Shown one piece after another: positions 36,869 to 49,000 of a DNA stretch of 64,000 nucleotides. The translations under genes were made by a program, and so were the position numbers. The notes beneath the pieces are model-generated. The model was not told where the DNA came from. It worked only from the letters and a program-made list of their open reading frames with translations, and ran no database searches. The stretch comes from Ptiloglossa arizonensis. Its lineage: Eukaryota; Arthropoda; Insecta; Hymenoptera; Colletidae. How positions within the stretch are numbered: the stretch's first letter is position 1; each line of letters starts with the position of its first letter. The stretch spans positions 5,394,001 through 5,458,000 of the forward strand of contig NC_135059.1 of assembly GCF_051014685.1 (NCBI RefSeq), written 5' to 3'.

Positions 36869-37575
36869 GTTATGGTTATATGTTCCGCTTGACGCTATCC
36901 CTTCTCCTCCTAAATCCGCATCGCGGTCTCGGATGCTAAGGCGCTTGTCAGCTGCGCGACATAGCTGCGCAGTGTCATTATGCCGCCGAACGTACAGCGG
37001 AACGGTTCGAATCTTCCGAAATATCTAACGTAGGTTAACCTACTTACGCGCGGGACCGGTCTTACGATTCGCTGTAAAATAACAATGCTTCGACGTTGGA
37101 AAATATTGAGGAGAAATAAGAAACATGAACCGTGAAAATATTTTTCCATGAAGCGGTATTTATGAACACGGGACACGTAGAAGGACATTACTGCATTTAG
37201 ACATCCTTTACCCTCGTGTTAAGGCCTCAGTTAGACGAGCGTTTGTCACGGTGCGTGCCGCGCGCTGCGCTTTTGTCGTTCGAATGCTGTTGGCGCCGCG
37301 TGCACTCGTGTAGTCAGATCAATTGCTAAACGTTGTATGCATTCGTACGAGAAAAACGCAGCGCGTGACAACCACCGTGACAAACAATCGTTTAACCGAG
37401 GTCTAAGTGACGGAGTAGGAAAACGTAAATTCTATCGCAAATTTAACGGACAAGAGTCACGTGCTACTGTTGTCTTTCGTGCAACGAATGATTCGATTGG
37501 TGTTCAAGAAGTGTCGATGTCGTAGTTGCCAAGACTGTCCGGATCTTCTTCCAAAGGAAAAGGTAAAATATCAAT

Positions 37576-37625
37576 TATTATAGGAAGGTATACTGACACT
37601 ATCAAAGGGGTCGATTGGATCGGTA
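37576..37625 (+). repeat. Dispersed repeat, also at 63.63 kb (inverted)
   Basis: ATTATTATAGGAAGGTATAC then TGACACTATCAAAGGGGTCG. The reverse complement of 63,630-63,702 has the same order with few differences, so both are copies of one element end. Confidence 0.7.
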
Positions 37626-39683
37626 TTGAAATTCCTTTTAAAATTACTTAATTTTTAACGGTGCTTTTGTCCTTAATAATTGATAGCAATTATCGAAATA
37701 GAGAACTAATTGTAATAACTGTCGGTGTCTCTATACCTGGCATTTAAATGGTTTTATTTAATATATATACTTAAAAATATATTAAAAGGTGAATGTGCTG
37801 TTTGAGAGAAAAAAAAGGAAACGCAACTAATGTGTATTTGTTACACAAATTGGATTGCTAATATGTAGAAATCATTTTCATTCGTGTGACAACTTTTCAA
37901 GCGACAGTTGTAGAGACATTGGACCTAGAACAGAAAGAAAACATTTTTGTAGAATGTCTTGATCACTGATAAGGTTACAGTCACGAATTCCGGACAAGTT
38001 AATTTAAGAAATATGCACTAATGGTCGGTAAAAAACCCACACTGGTTTCGTGTCAGGTCGATCGCCAACGGCAATAGTGTTTAAACGATCGGTCTGGTAT
38101 AATGGGTAATAAAATAATTGGACCGTATCTTATTGACGGACCATTAAAACATTACTGTCTTTATTAGAAGAACTACCGTGCTAAACTCTTTTAACAATGC
38201 GATACTACACGTCAGAATTTACAAGGATTATTTTCTGATTTTCTTCGAGGGGATTTAAAAGAACAATCTACTGCGAGATACCAATGAAACGCCAAGATAT
38301 GAAAAATTTTATCATTACAACATATAATTTTATAGATCGAACGTCTGTCATTTATCGATCGATTACGCATGTATATTCATCGTAGGGTAACGTTCTAAGC
38401 ATCGTATGCATGAAAAATCAATAAAAAAGTATCTCGGTGATTATCAGTATTTGAACTCGTATACTCTAATAGATTTAATTGCAGAATCGAATTTTACACG
38501 TTACGAGTAAAACATTCAACTAACTTTCGTATTTCCAATAACCAATTTGGGAAAAAGCAATTATTATAGTTCACAGGTAATTTAGGTAGCGGCTTTTGCG
38601 GAACTCCCAGTATATCGTTATATTCGTATTATATACAATGATTTACATTATATTATATGTAATGGAAAAGAAATCATGTAAACGTAGCTCTAGGGTATAT
38701 GTATAAAATTATACAGTAAATATACGGACACGGCACTAGACGTAATCATCGTGTTCACGTATAGTTTTTCCTCCTTTAGTAGGGAGAGGATGAGTTTAGC
38801 CATTAAATACTGAATGAGTAAAACAATTCCGCTAACAGCAGCGGAAGTGATGTTTCCGAAAGTAATTAAAATTGTAATTGGAAATTTTAAGACTTCGAAA
38901 AACACGTTTCGCCAGTTCTGATATTAGAATCAACCGAAGTCATAAAACATTCTTCTTTTTATCTGATTTATTTTACTTTTTATGCGAAATTATTCGATGT
39001 TTCGTTGAAAATTTTACATTCACGTTGTTCGTTCCAGAATCAGATTTTTCCTTACCGGGAAAGAATTCTTTCGAAATCGTTGCTTCCGTTGTAACACAAA
39101 CGATATTTTTATTCCGCTTATGGACGATGTGTTTTTTTTTTTCGAAGCTTATCCTTTTCCGTATTCGTGTATTCGGCGTTAAAAAAAATATATTATTTTT
39201 ACAACCGCGGTAAATATATTTTACAACCTTCCGTTAAAATTTCAATTTATTCGCGTTCACACCACGGAGGAAAATTCTCGGAAAACATCTTTCTTCCACG
39301 TGCCTTGACGCACGAATACATTACGATCCGAAAGTGTGACTACCGTTATAATCTATCTACTATTCCTTACGATTCTCGTGCTGTAAATTCTTCATAGAAT
39401 TGTAACTTTTTTCCCGACCAATTTTCCACGATAAATAGTACGCGAACCGTATCTAAAAATTTTAGAAAAAGTATTGCATTGAAACGAATACTCTCCCGTT
39501 GTGCTTTAAATATGAATTTCGAAGGCAGAGAGAGCGGTTGCATCGGTAGCTGTCACGCGCCGTTAATGGCAGCTTGAGCCCGAACAAAGCGGGAAAGAAA
39601 GAGTGAGTGGTATTTTATAAAAATCGCGGAGGGTCTCTTTGAGGTATTTGCGCGTGTACGTTTCACGGGCAGAAGCGTTGCGT

Positions 39684-39711
39684 AGGTACGTACGTACGTA
39701 CGTACGTTTCC
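39684..39711. repeat. TACG microsatellite
   Basis: About six ACGT/TACG units, GGTACGTACGTACGTACGTA and so on, self-complementary. Confidence 0.9.
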
Positions 39712-40260
39712 ATATCGCTGTGGCTCGAGTCCATGGGTTTATCGATCGTCCTTTGCTGTTTCCTCCCTCGAACGCTCTTCGAGGCGTCGATTAGCGAGGA
39801 AAAGGTTTTTAACGATCGATGTAATTCTCGTCTCGTTTCTCGCTCGCCCGCCGAACGATTTAACACACCTTTAGAACTGTCATCGAGAGCGTTTCCACGG
39901 TGTCGTTTGAAATGAATTCTAAATAAGAAATTATTTGTACCGTTGTATAAAGCTGAAATACCAGTGGAGATTTATCGTAAATATTTCTGAAAGTGCTTTC
40001 CATTCTGCGATACCACCGCTGACGTCGCGGAACTTTTTCTCCATTCATATTCCATTTACGAGAGGGGCCCTTTGTTGCGCAAAAATGCTTCGCGGTCGCT
40101 ATCGTTTCGAGAAACGCGCAGACAGACCGCCTTTTCTGCAGCGCTCAAAGAATTTTCAAATGCCTTTGCGAATTGCTCTCGAATTAACAATACTTTGCGA
40201 CGACCCGCGATCAACCCTCGCGGGCCCTAATAACGTTCCCCGTTGTTTAGAATTGAATTT

Positions 40261-40347
40261 TATTGGGCTGTTCGGAAAATCGTTTCGTTTTTTTGAAACA
40301 CGATTTTTTTAGAGTGTGTAAATGTGTATACACTCTAAAAAAATTGT
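40261..40347 (+). mobile_element. Rearranged mariner-type MITE fragment
   Basis: The left end TATTGGGCTGTTCGGAAAAT and core ACACGATTTTTTTAGAGTGT are followed by an inverted copy of the core (ACACTCTAAAAAAATTGT). The central AT-rich segment and the normal right end are missing. Confidence 0.75.
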
Positions 40348-40598
40348 ACAAATGTGTATTTTTTGTTTAACTCTACAAAAAACAAAGCATTCTTTACACG
40401 TGCACAAACTTTCGTTAAAATCGGTCTTATAGGTGAGAAAAATTTCCTTGCAGTGTAACGTCCGAATCGTTTTTCAAAGCACTGTAAATATTTAAATAAT
40501 GAAAACACGGATATCAAAAACGTGTATCTGTGGACAATTATTTGTAAAAAAAAAAAGAAAGAGAGACTGTCGTGTTGGATTACGGGGGGGACAATGGA

Positions 40599-40630
40599 TT
40601 CACGTGAGTCACGTGATCACGATCACGGGT
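40599..40630. promoter_or_regulatory. Pair of palindromic E-boxes
   Basis: Two CACGTG hexamers at 40,601 and 40,610 within a nested palindrome (TCACGTGAGTCACGTGATCA). CACGTG is the site for bHLH dimers such as Myc/Max or Clock/Cycle. Function here is unproven. Confidence 0.35.
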
Positions 40631-41167
40631 TAAAACCAACCGTGAGCCGACAATGGAATTTCGGTCGCCTTTCCGGAATACTCGAAAAACAGAAGGACGC
40701 TTGAACGCGTTGTGGACAAAAGACGGACCTCTACGCTTTTGTATTCTCTCTCTCTTTCTCTCTCGCTCACTCTCACTCTCACCCGCTCTCTTTCTCTCAC
40801 TTGCGCTTCGCGTTTGTTTCCGTCTTTATTCCTCCCCTGCCATGGTTGGATTTCGTGACGCTGCGATGGGAAAAGGGGAATATTAAAGAAAAGGAGCGGC
40901 AAAGAACGACGGGAGTGGTTGAAACGATCCCGTGTTAGAGAGAGAGAGCCACGGAACGACGAAATTCGGCTCGAATGAGGACAGAGAATAGGGGAGAGGT
41001 TGTATGCAACCGTACAAGAGTGAGAGAAGTGGTTCTTCGGAGGGAACAATGTGAAATGTCTTCGGTGAGAACTCTTTCCTTACGAGACCGCGAAGTCGAC
41101 GACGGTGTTTGGTCGTGAAATGGGTTCCTCCGTTGAGAAAGTACAGTAGAACCACCATTGTTCGAAT

Positions 41168-41225
41168 TAACCCTCGAACCGGAGGCTCCACGTACGCCGA
41201 ACGGCGGGTCAGATATGACCCGTGA
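41168..41225 (+). mobile_element. piggyBac-like terminal sequence
   Basis: TTAACCCTCGAACCGGAGGC followed by CGGGTCAGATATGACCCGTG. The TTAACCCT start and the GGGTCA/TGACCC palindrome recur at 25,989 and resemble subterminal parts of piggyBac-type elements. No partner end was located. Confidence 0.4.
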
Positions 41226-41490
41226 TGGAATTCCGCCCGTGAAAAGTTTCTGGTCGAATTTTTACTTTATATTTTGCACTGTTCAATTTCCCAAATATCC
41301 TTTTTAAAAAAGAATCATTACTTCTTCCAAAGTCTACTTTTTTGTTTCAAATCATTCTTGCGAATAAATGTGGTTCGAATTGAAAGCAGAAATGTATTTT
41401 CGAAGGTTAAATGAACAATGTTTGTTGTCCACTGCAGTGGAAATTAAGTAAAACTTCGGTTTAACGATACGAAATACTATTTTAATAATA

Positions 41491-41627
41491 TATTGGGTTG
41501 TTCCTCAAGTCATTTCGTTTTCCAAAATGGAAAATATATAATTTAATAAAATATTTATGCCCTCTAAAAAAATCGTGTTTCGTTTTCACCAAGAAAAAAA
41601 TGAAATTACTTCCCGAACAACCTGATA
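41491..41627 (-). mobile_element. Mariner-type MITE, full length, reverse orientation
   Basis: TATTGGGTTGTTCCTCAAGT at the left, core CCTCTAAAAAAATCGTGTTT, right end ACTTCCCGAACAACCTGATA; 137 bp including TA on both sides. Confidence 0.9.
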
Positions 41628-42029
41628 GTATAATGCTCGTTTAAAAAATAATTTGGTGTCTACGACAATGAGGAGCGTACTGTGACTCGAACTACAGTGT
41701 AAGTACTATGCAGATATCGTAAGTTGCCAGTGAATCGGATTAGTCGTCACACCTCGAATTACACGCATTTTCGTTATTGGCTAAGGCGATCACGTATACA
41801 AATCCATTGCGTGTTAAAGTCGCGAAGGAGAGGTATCGGAGTAGAGTGAGACGATGCGATAACGAGCGACGGCTGAAATGCATTGGCGTAATCATAGACC
41901 CGGAATATTAATTATCAGCGGATCGAGAAGCTTTACGTACCTATCGCAATACACTCCTGATAAATTCTGTGCAACAATAATTACTACGAAGAACAAGTGG
42001 TACGATTGTGTGTTACAGCTATGTTTTTC

Positions 42030-42273
42030 TTAACCCTTTGAACTCGAGAGGAGATTCTCGATCGCCACATAATTCACTGTACTATTTTCGATCTGGGAAA
42101 ACCTCGTGGTTTGGAATTCAAATTGGAATTTAAATATCACGTTTTTGTAGAGTGTAAACGCATGTATGCGAAGTATATAAAAATGTTCCGTTCCGGATGA
42201 ATTTTACCACTTAAAGAATTTTCTCGAGGCATCGGTTTCTGGTAGCAAACAAGCCTCGAGTGCAAAGGGTTAA
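42030..42273. mobile_element. piggyBac-type MITE, complete
   Basis: 244 bp flanked by TTAA on both sides. Terminal inverted repeats are CCCTTTGAACTCGAG and, reversed from the right, CCCTTTGCACTCGAG (one mismatch). The interior (about 200 bp) is AT-rich with no ORF. TTAA duplication plus CCC-type ends are hallmarks of the piggyBac superfamily. Confidence 0.85.
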
Positions 42274-44038
42274 CAACTTTCTCAATGTATTTGCGGTAAT
42301 TGATCGTGGGTTTACACTTTCTTGGAACTTGTGCAACGATGTCTTTGCAATATTTTAGATGTTGGAGCTATCCAAATTTCGATCATTTTCTAACATTCTC
42401 CTGTAGAACGTGTAGTTTTTTTTTACTCGAATCTATACCAAAGATACCCTTAATTTTATAAATTATGGTTACAAATGTACGAGGAATTTTTTAAGTGCAA
42501 TAAAATCTTCATATGGTTTTCTATATTTCTCGCAGATACGGAGATTCTACGTCTATGCGATGTGATCGCTTAGCACCTAAATGTGGAGGTCCCAGGTGGT
42601 CCTGATTCCCTTACCCCCCTGATGTTCAGTTTGTAGGGTTTTGGCAACGATCTCCGCATAGTACAGTAACTCCTCGATAAAAGCCCATATTGTTACCTCG
42701 ATAAAAGCCTCGGAATCATCTTCACCACTTATACCCATCAACTCGTACGGCTGATGTAAATAAAAATGGTCCGACCGTAGAGAGCGTTCGAACAACGTAC
42801 ATTAAAAATAAATAACGTTCACTGCATGTAGATTTCGATACGAAGATATTAAAGGAACGTTGTTTTTTTTTTTTTAAATACTTCTTTCACGCTCTCAGAG
42901 ATTTTAGATGGATAACGATTTCGTCGAGACTATCGAGGAATGATCAACGTCAATTAACACGCTGGATGATTTAACAACCAGCGTTCGTCATCGATTATGA
43001 ATGCTCCAGGCCATTTCACGACCGCCGATAACGATTGTAATTATAAAGCCGCCGATAAGCATCGATTAACAACTATAGTTGTTAAATATCGCGTACCGCA
43101 ACAGGAACAATCGCATGCCAGGTCGATTAATAATATTACGGTTTGGATAGTGTTCTCGAAACGGTGGTTTGCAACTAGATTGTGTAATTTTCTCAATAAT
43201 TTATTTAATTCCGCCGATTTGTTCTATTATGCTATTCGTTCTTTGACACCGTTTGTACAAACGGTTATATCTCCCTAACGTGTACATACTTTCGTGCTAG
43301 ATATTTTATTACATAGGTAAACAATTCTGGTTGAACATTTTATTTTTAATTCTATAATATCGTTTACACGCAGAGGGTAAATATTGTGAAATTATTAAAG
43401 GAATGTGCACTTTGTACGATTGTGTAAAACGAAAATAGTGTTCAAATTATAAAAAAGCAAGGGAAAATGAATGACAATTATTTTTTCAAAATAAACCTTC
43501 GTTGGTGTTGAAACTAGCTGTATGTTTAAGATGGATTTTAAACAATACGGATGGAGCAATACCAAACATAAAATAAAACCAAACAATTACACAGTTGTAG
43601 TTATGTATATCTGGTTTACTACTGTGAGAACAAACAATACACACATGTTATTACATATTTATTTCCATTGCTGGTTCACGAAGGTGTTCTTCCGTAGAAA
43701 ATGGAAGACGTATCAGGCGTGAAACGATACTCACAGTCACGTGATCTCTCATAACATGCAGTTGGTGACAACAGAGCGTCTCCAATTCATTTACAAACAA
43801 CTGTAAACTGGTGCTCATATTTCTGAGGGCGTAGTGCACTCACGTGTTGTGATAATATCATTTCAACTTAACCCTTCCCTCTCGAGGATAGTTCCATTGA
43901 CACGTTTTATTCCAAAAATAAATAGTGTTTTATCATTATTGTTTTTACTCCAGGAACTGAAAATATCTTTATCTCTTTCAGGACACTGTGATATAATCGT
44001 TAATATTGTAAATCGAATATTACAAGTTCAAGTTAATA
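42274..44038. other. Non-coding stretch
   Basis: No supported gene. A minus-strand ORF at 42,577-42,795 (72 codons, acidic, with an internal EAFIEVTIWAFIEE duplication) is noted as a weak candidate only. Confidence 0.4.
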
Positions 44039-44170
44039 TATAGGGTTGTTTGGAAAGTCATTTCATTTCTTTTCGGTGAAAATAAAATACGATTTTTTCA
44101 GAGTGTATAAACATTTTGTTAAATTATATATTTTCCATTTTTGGAAAAAGAAATGACTTTCCAATAAACA
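44039..44170 (+). mobile_element. Mariner-type MITE, right end degraded
   Basis: TATAGGGTTGTTTGGAAAGT at the left, core AAATACGATTTTTTCAGAGT, right side GAAATGACTTTCCAATAAAC, where the last ~10 bases of the terminal repeat have diverged. Confidence 0.85.
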
Positions 44171-45830
44171 CAAACTGGACGACTATGTGTCATAAATCGG
44201 TCCTAATCTGCAAACACTGAGTCAGCTGTTCCCGTAAACACTGTGTCATCCTTACCCTACGAACCCTGTGTCATTTTAGCCTCTGTCTCATTTAGCATAA
44301 CTTTCTAACCATTGCCCAATTCTATCGTTCTCCTTCTGCTTTCGAAATTCCGATCCCTTTGTAATTTGTCCGTCTCGTGTAAAAGAATTGCCAGGAAGTC
44401 TGACTTCATTTAAAACGATTTTTAATTTACTAAGTATTTTACAAATATTAACACCATTATGGTAGGATCAAATTGTTTCGAAGGGCTGTTTTCACCTTTA
44501 AAATTGTTTCATCGTCGAAACAAAAAATTAACTGTATTCCTGCAAAATTTCAAATTTTCTCGAATTTTCGAGTTTTCGAATAACGTTGTAGGTAAAAATT
44601 GTATTATTCGAAAAGAAAATACCGAAGTTATTTCATTTCGATGAAAGCTGAACACTGTGAATACTTTTCCCAAGTATTCGAACGGGCTGCATTCTTTCAC
44701 AAATATTCAACAAATAAAAATCCGTAGTAGATGAATTGCCTTTCAGGCCTGGACTCTTGAAAATGTAAAAGGATTCGGGTTGCACTACGACCTATATACG
44801 AAGATTTAATTGATAACAAATTTTAAGGCGTTTAAAGGACTATATAAAGAATTCTAAGAATAACTTCAACGCCAACGATATAGCAATTCACCTAAAAATA
44901 TCTAAATTCTGAAGCAAAAAAATGTGTAAATCATTTCTATAAATTTGATCGGTGATGTGTGTTAATATTGGTCTACGGTGTAAGATATTTGCAGAATACA
45001 CTGGCATGCATTGCATATAGCACGTTGAATGTTGACGCTTCAATGGAGGCAAGAACAGCTCGTAGTAATGAAAGAGCAGAGCAAAACGTCCTTCGTAGAG
45101 TGTGAAGGTCTTCTATATTGTCCTGGAATAAATGATTAGTCGTAAATAAGAAATAAAATTCATTACGTAACTGAACATAAAACTTTAGCAACAAGTTTTT
45201 CTCGAAACTACTTTTTCTAAGCTTGTGTCTGTAAATACTCTGACAATATAATAACAATTACATTGGCCGATATATTCAAGGTGTGAAAACTATCCTCAAC
45301 GTTGTGGATAGTATATCTATTTAACGACACACTTCAGGAACTACTGTAGATAGGAAAAATGTTGAATACGAAAAAAATTTATTTTTGAAATGTCTGAATT
45401 ATAATTCAGGTCACAAATCGTAAACTCTGAAACGTCTGATTAAAAATTTTACCAAGTCATATCCACTAAAAATCAAACTTTTTATCTACAATTTTTAAGG
45501 TAGTATTAGCCAATAAAAAAAAAAAAATACGTAGCTAATATTTTTCATTGCTTTATTTGTGTGCCAAATTTTCGAAAAACGCGTGAAAAAAGAAACTTAC
45601 AAAGTTCAAGAGATTAAGTTATATGTGTAAAACACGACGACGTAAAAATATTTATTTTTCTATATACCGGGAAGTGTTTCAATTACAAAAGATAAGACAA
45701 TCTATAAATAACCTCGGTTCAAACATCAATGTGCCTTCCAGGCACGGTTCGACCACAACGCTGCACATTGCCCGTATCCCTGGGAAGCGCAGTTGCACCG
45801 TAAAAGGTTGAAACTCACTGCATTTCCTAG
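44171..45830. other. Non-coding stretch
   Basis: Short imperfect repeats with ACTGTGTCAT near 44,210-44,290; nothing else recognised. Confidence 0.4.
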
Positions 45831-45832
45831 GC

Positions 45833-46074
45833 TCAGTCAGTATCAGGAGTTCCAGTCCATTTCTATGTCGACATTCAAACTCTAAGTCACTACAGTAACG
45901 TGCGCTTGCATGCACCCGAATCGGTTCCATTCGTTTCCATACGTTCGGAGAAGGCAGCGATTTTTTCCAGACATCGACTTTTTTTTTATCTCGAGCTGAG
46001 GCCGAGGTTCGCATGTACCGTACACCGAAGAGAGTAAAACGTGCCACGCAAAGAGCGAGCGAGCTAGAGCAAAA
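45833..46074 (+). CDS. Candidate first exon of an unidentified gene
   Basis: Begins at overlapping initiator-like TCAGTCAGTA (45,833) and ends at a strong donor, GCAAAA|GTGAGTAAGC. An ATG about 60 bases before the donor opens a frame MYRTPKRVKRATQRASELEQ, very basic and then acidic, that runs into the donor. GC content rises toward the donor. TGTCG at 45,866 is close to a downstream promoter element at +28. No downstream exon is seen in the window. The peptide is unrecognised, and the segment may be only 5'UTR. Confidence 0.3.
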
Positions 46075-49000
46075 GTGAGTAAGCTTCGACCTTCCTACGT
46101 TCAGCGGTCGATAGCCGAGAGCGATCCTTCTCGCGCGTGGAATGAGTCATCAAACTCGAAAATTGAAATTTCTATTATTTTTCATCGTAGCGTCTTCAAC
46201 GATTCGCCAATGAATCGGTGAGGCATTCCCGATGAAAACGAGTCCAAACACTTCCCCGTTCGGATTATTTTCAATCCTGTAAAATTGGAAGTTTTTCTTT
46301 TTTTTTTTTTCAAGAGATGCAATTAATAAGTGATTAAAACTAGTCGAGAACGAGATCGCGTTTGGACTAATTATGGTCTGGAAAATATCGCCAATCCGTT
46401 GACAATTGTATCGTGAAGGTATGATAATTAATAGAACGAATTTTATTTTTGGTAGCGGACAGAAATTCGATCCCGCGCGCGATGAGGATCGCTTTCGTCT
46501 ACGGCCGTCGGCTGACCGAGTCGACGGTTCGCTCGCGCTGAATAAACAAAAACAGTGGTGGGGATAACTCTGTTCCGTCTATGCGGGGAAAATTAGTGGC
46601 ACATAAGCGGAAGGTACTGTGCCAGTTCGTTTCTATATGGATATTCAACCGCTCGATATTCATTTCTAAATAGACGTTGTACCATTTTCAATCACACTAC
46701 CATTGATAACAGTTTATTTTCTGTATCGAATTTCGAACATTGGAAGAGTTCAGTTTCAGCTTTAAATTCTATTCTTTCGCGAATCTTTCTCAGTCCTTTC
46801 GGAACAGAAGTTTGCTCGAAATTGATCCCGAGTTTTTAATTAGGCGTAATCTTATGTATTACCCGTGTAATAAAATTTGAACAGCGATCGATCAGAGTGC
46901 CCGAGACAGGGATGTACCGTCTCGTGTTAGTGGACACGAAGATTTTAGTTTCGAAATTATTAAAGATCTCCGCTGGAAAGAGTTGCGGACGTTTCTTTCG
47001 CGGTTTTCGGGCGTTGATCGTCGAAAGCGTGAAAACTCACCGCGTTTAGCTGCAAATAGCTCGTGCGTTGCAAAACGTGGCGCGATTACCTCGCAGTAGC
47101 TAATAAAGCTTGGTATAAAGTAACCGTCAGCGGTGGTTTTATTCAACGATGCCAATGACACACACGGCGCGTCATGTGCAGTCACAGTGGTTCTCATCCT
47201 CGGATCCCAAAAATGTTAAATTGTTCCACGAGTAATGGGGAATTTTCATTTGTACAGGGTGTACTATTATCGATGGTGTCTGCGTTGGTTTTTAAATGAG
47301 ATCTGGTACGAAATGTAGGGGGTGATGAAAATAAACGAATCTTTGAATATTAACCGGTGATTTATTGAAAACAATTTCTTAAGAAAGTGAGACTTCGTTT
47401 TCGACTAATTATGCACAGATCGTTACGTGGGAACACATCGAATTAAGAATTTTTATTAATATTGGTATTCTACTGTTTTTATTATTTCGTTGATTCAAAA
47501 CTATTCGAGAGGGCATACGTACTGATGGTAAATAAATGTTTCCAAGGTGCTTTCTTTTTCTAAATTTTACAGCCATCGATGTTTCTTTAATTTCAATTTT
47601 TAATCAACTGACCTGTTCAAACTGTAACTTTACAAGGGATAAGAAAACAAATTCAACGACCTAACATTCCAAACATCCAATTGCAAAATATTTAGTGCAG
47701 TTCCAAGTACTCTTGGAAGCAAAGTCGAACAGGTTATATTTTCAAACATTGTTTCGCAACAATTTTTGTCCGTTCTCCGACGCTGAATCTATTGTTAAGT
47801 CGTTTACCAATAATGAAACACCCTGTGTTTCTTGAAGATGGAATAGAATAATTTACAGATGGGGAAGATCGAGTACAATACACGTGTGTACTAACGACGA
47901 GAGGGCCAGAAGTGGAAACCCGCAATTTTAATGAGCCGCACCTTGAAGTACTGGTCTCAACGAGCTGTTTAAGAAACACTTCCCTCTTGGGTATACGTGA
48001 CCACTCGTTTTTAAAATAAATGGGGTTAAGGAGTTATTCTAGTCTGGAGTATTAAAAAAGAAATCGATTTTCGAATCATTGTATTTTTTAAATTTTACAC
48101 TCTTCGAAATGTGTCTCTGAAACATAATGACAATATTCGTAAAATTCTTAGAGTTACGAAGGTTTACCAAGTTTATAAAGATTTATCGTTTCCTCAGTCA
48201 TTTTTAGCATCTTGTTACAGTGTCTCTATCGTAAACGATGAAATACTTAAAACCAAATCGTATCAATATTATTAATAAAAACTGAATAAAGTAGTAGTAA
48301 TGGGTTGATCTCGTCAAGGTTAGATTGGAGTATTCTTCTGTCAAAAAATTATACTATATTATATTTATTTTCCGTCTTAAATTGTTTCCACGTTTGCACT
48401 TTGATAGTTGAACTTTGGAGGATGGTTACACCTTTTAAACTGAGTTATAATTAAAAAGATACGTATGTATTATAATTTACTAATACTCGTTGAAATCGTA
48501 GGATGAAACTTCCTTGCGAGTTACATATGTCGAAGACCGCGATAAGAAACGTTTGAGAAACACTGATGTGGAGATTGAGAAGACCATGATAAAAACTCTT
48601 TATATCTCGTTCAGTTAGATATTATTTTACCCTAGACGCGTGTTTAAGATCATTGCCAACTTGTAAAATCCAGTTCTCTGGCATTTGATCATTCGTGGAT
48701 GGAAATGGAACCTCTCTCGATACGTGCATGCACGTATATTGATCCATAATTTAATCAATTCTATGGACAACATAGTGTTATCGATTCCCAAACGGTTCCA
48801 GGTGCATCTGAACTTTTCACTGTTGATTTTATACATTTTTAAGAAATTGCTCCGTTAATACCCCAAACACAAATTTACCCATAAAAACTCAATCTGTTTA
48901 ACTTACAAGGAACATCCACAAAATGTCCCAGTCGACCTATAGAGAAGATTAATAAGGCAAAAAATCATTTAAAAACACTATCGTCTTCGTTTGCACATAA

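Larger units (their letters stand above)
36870..40255. other. Non-coding stretch
   Basis: GC-richer around 36.9-37.4 kb, otherwise AT-rich. No supported gene. Holds a piggyBac-like end motif at 37,576 and a TACG microsatellite at 39,686. Confidence 0.4.

Noticed and set aside
36954..37025. Possible tRNA (TAGCTGCGCAGTG box and GGTTCGAATC)
   Set aside because: The T-arm and acceptor stems do not pair, so only the box-like strings are present by chance.
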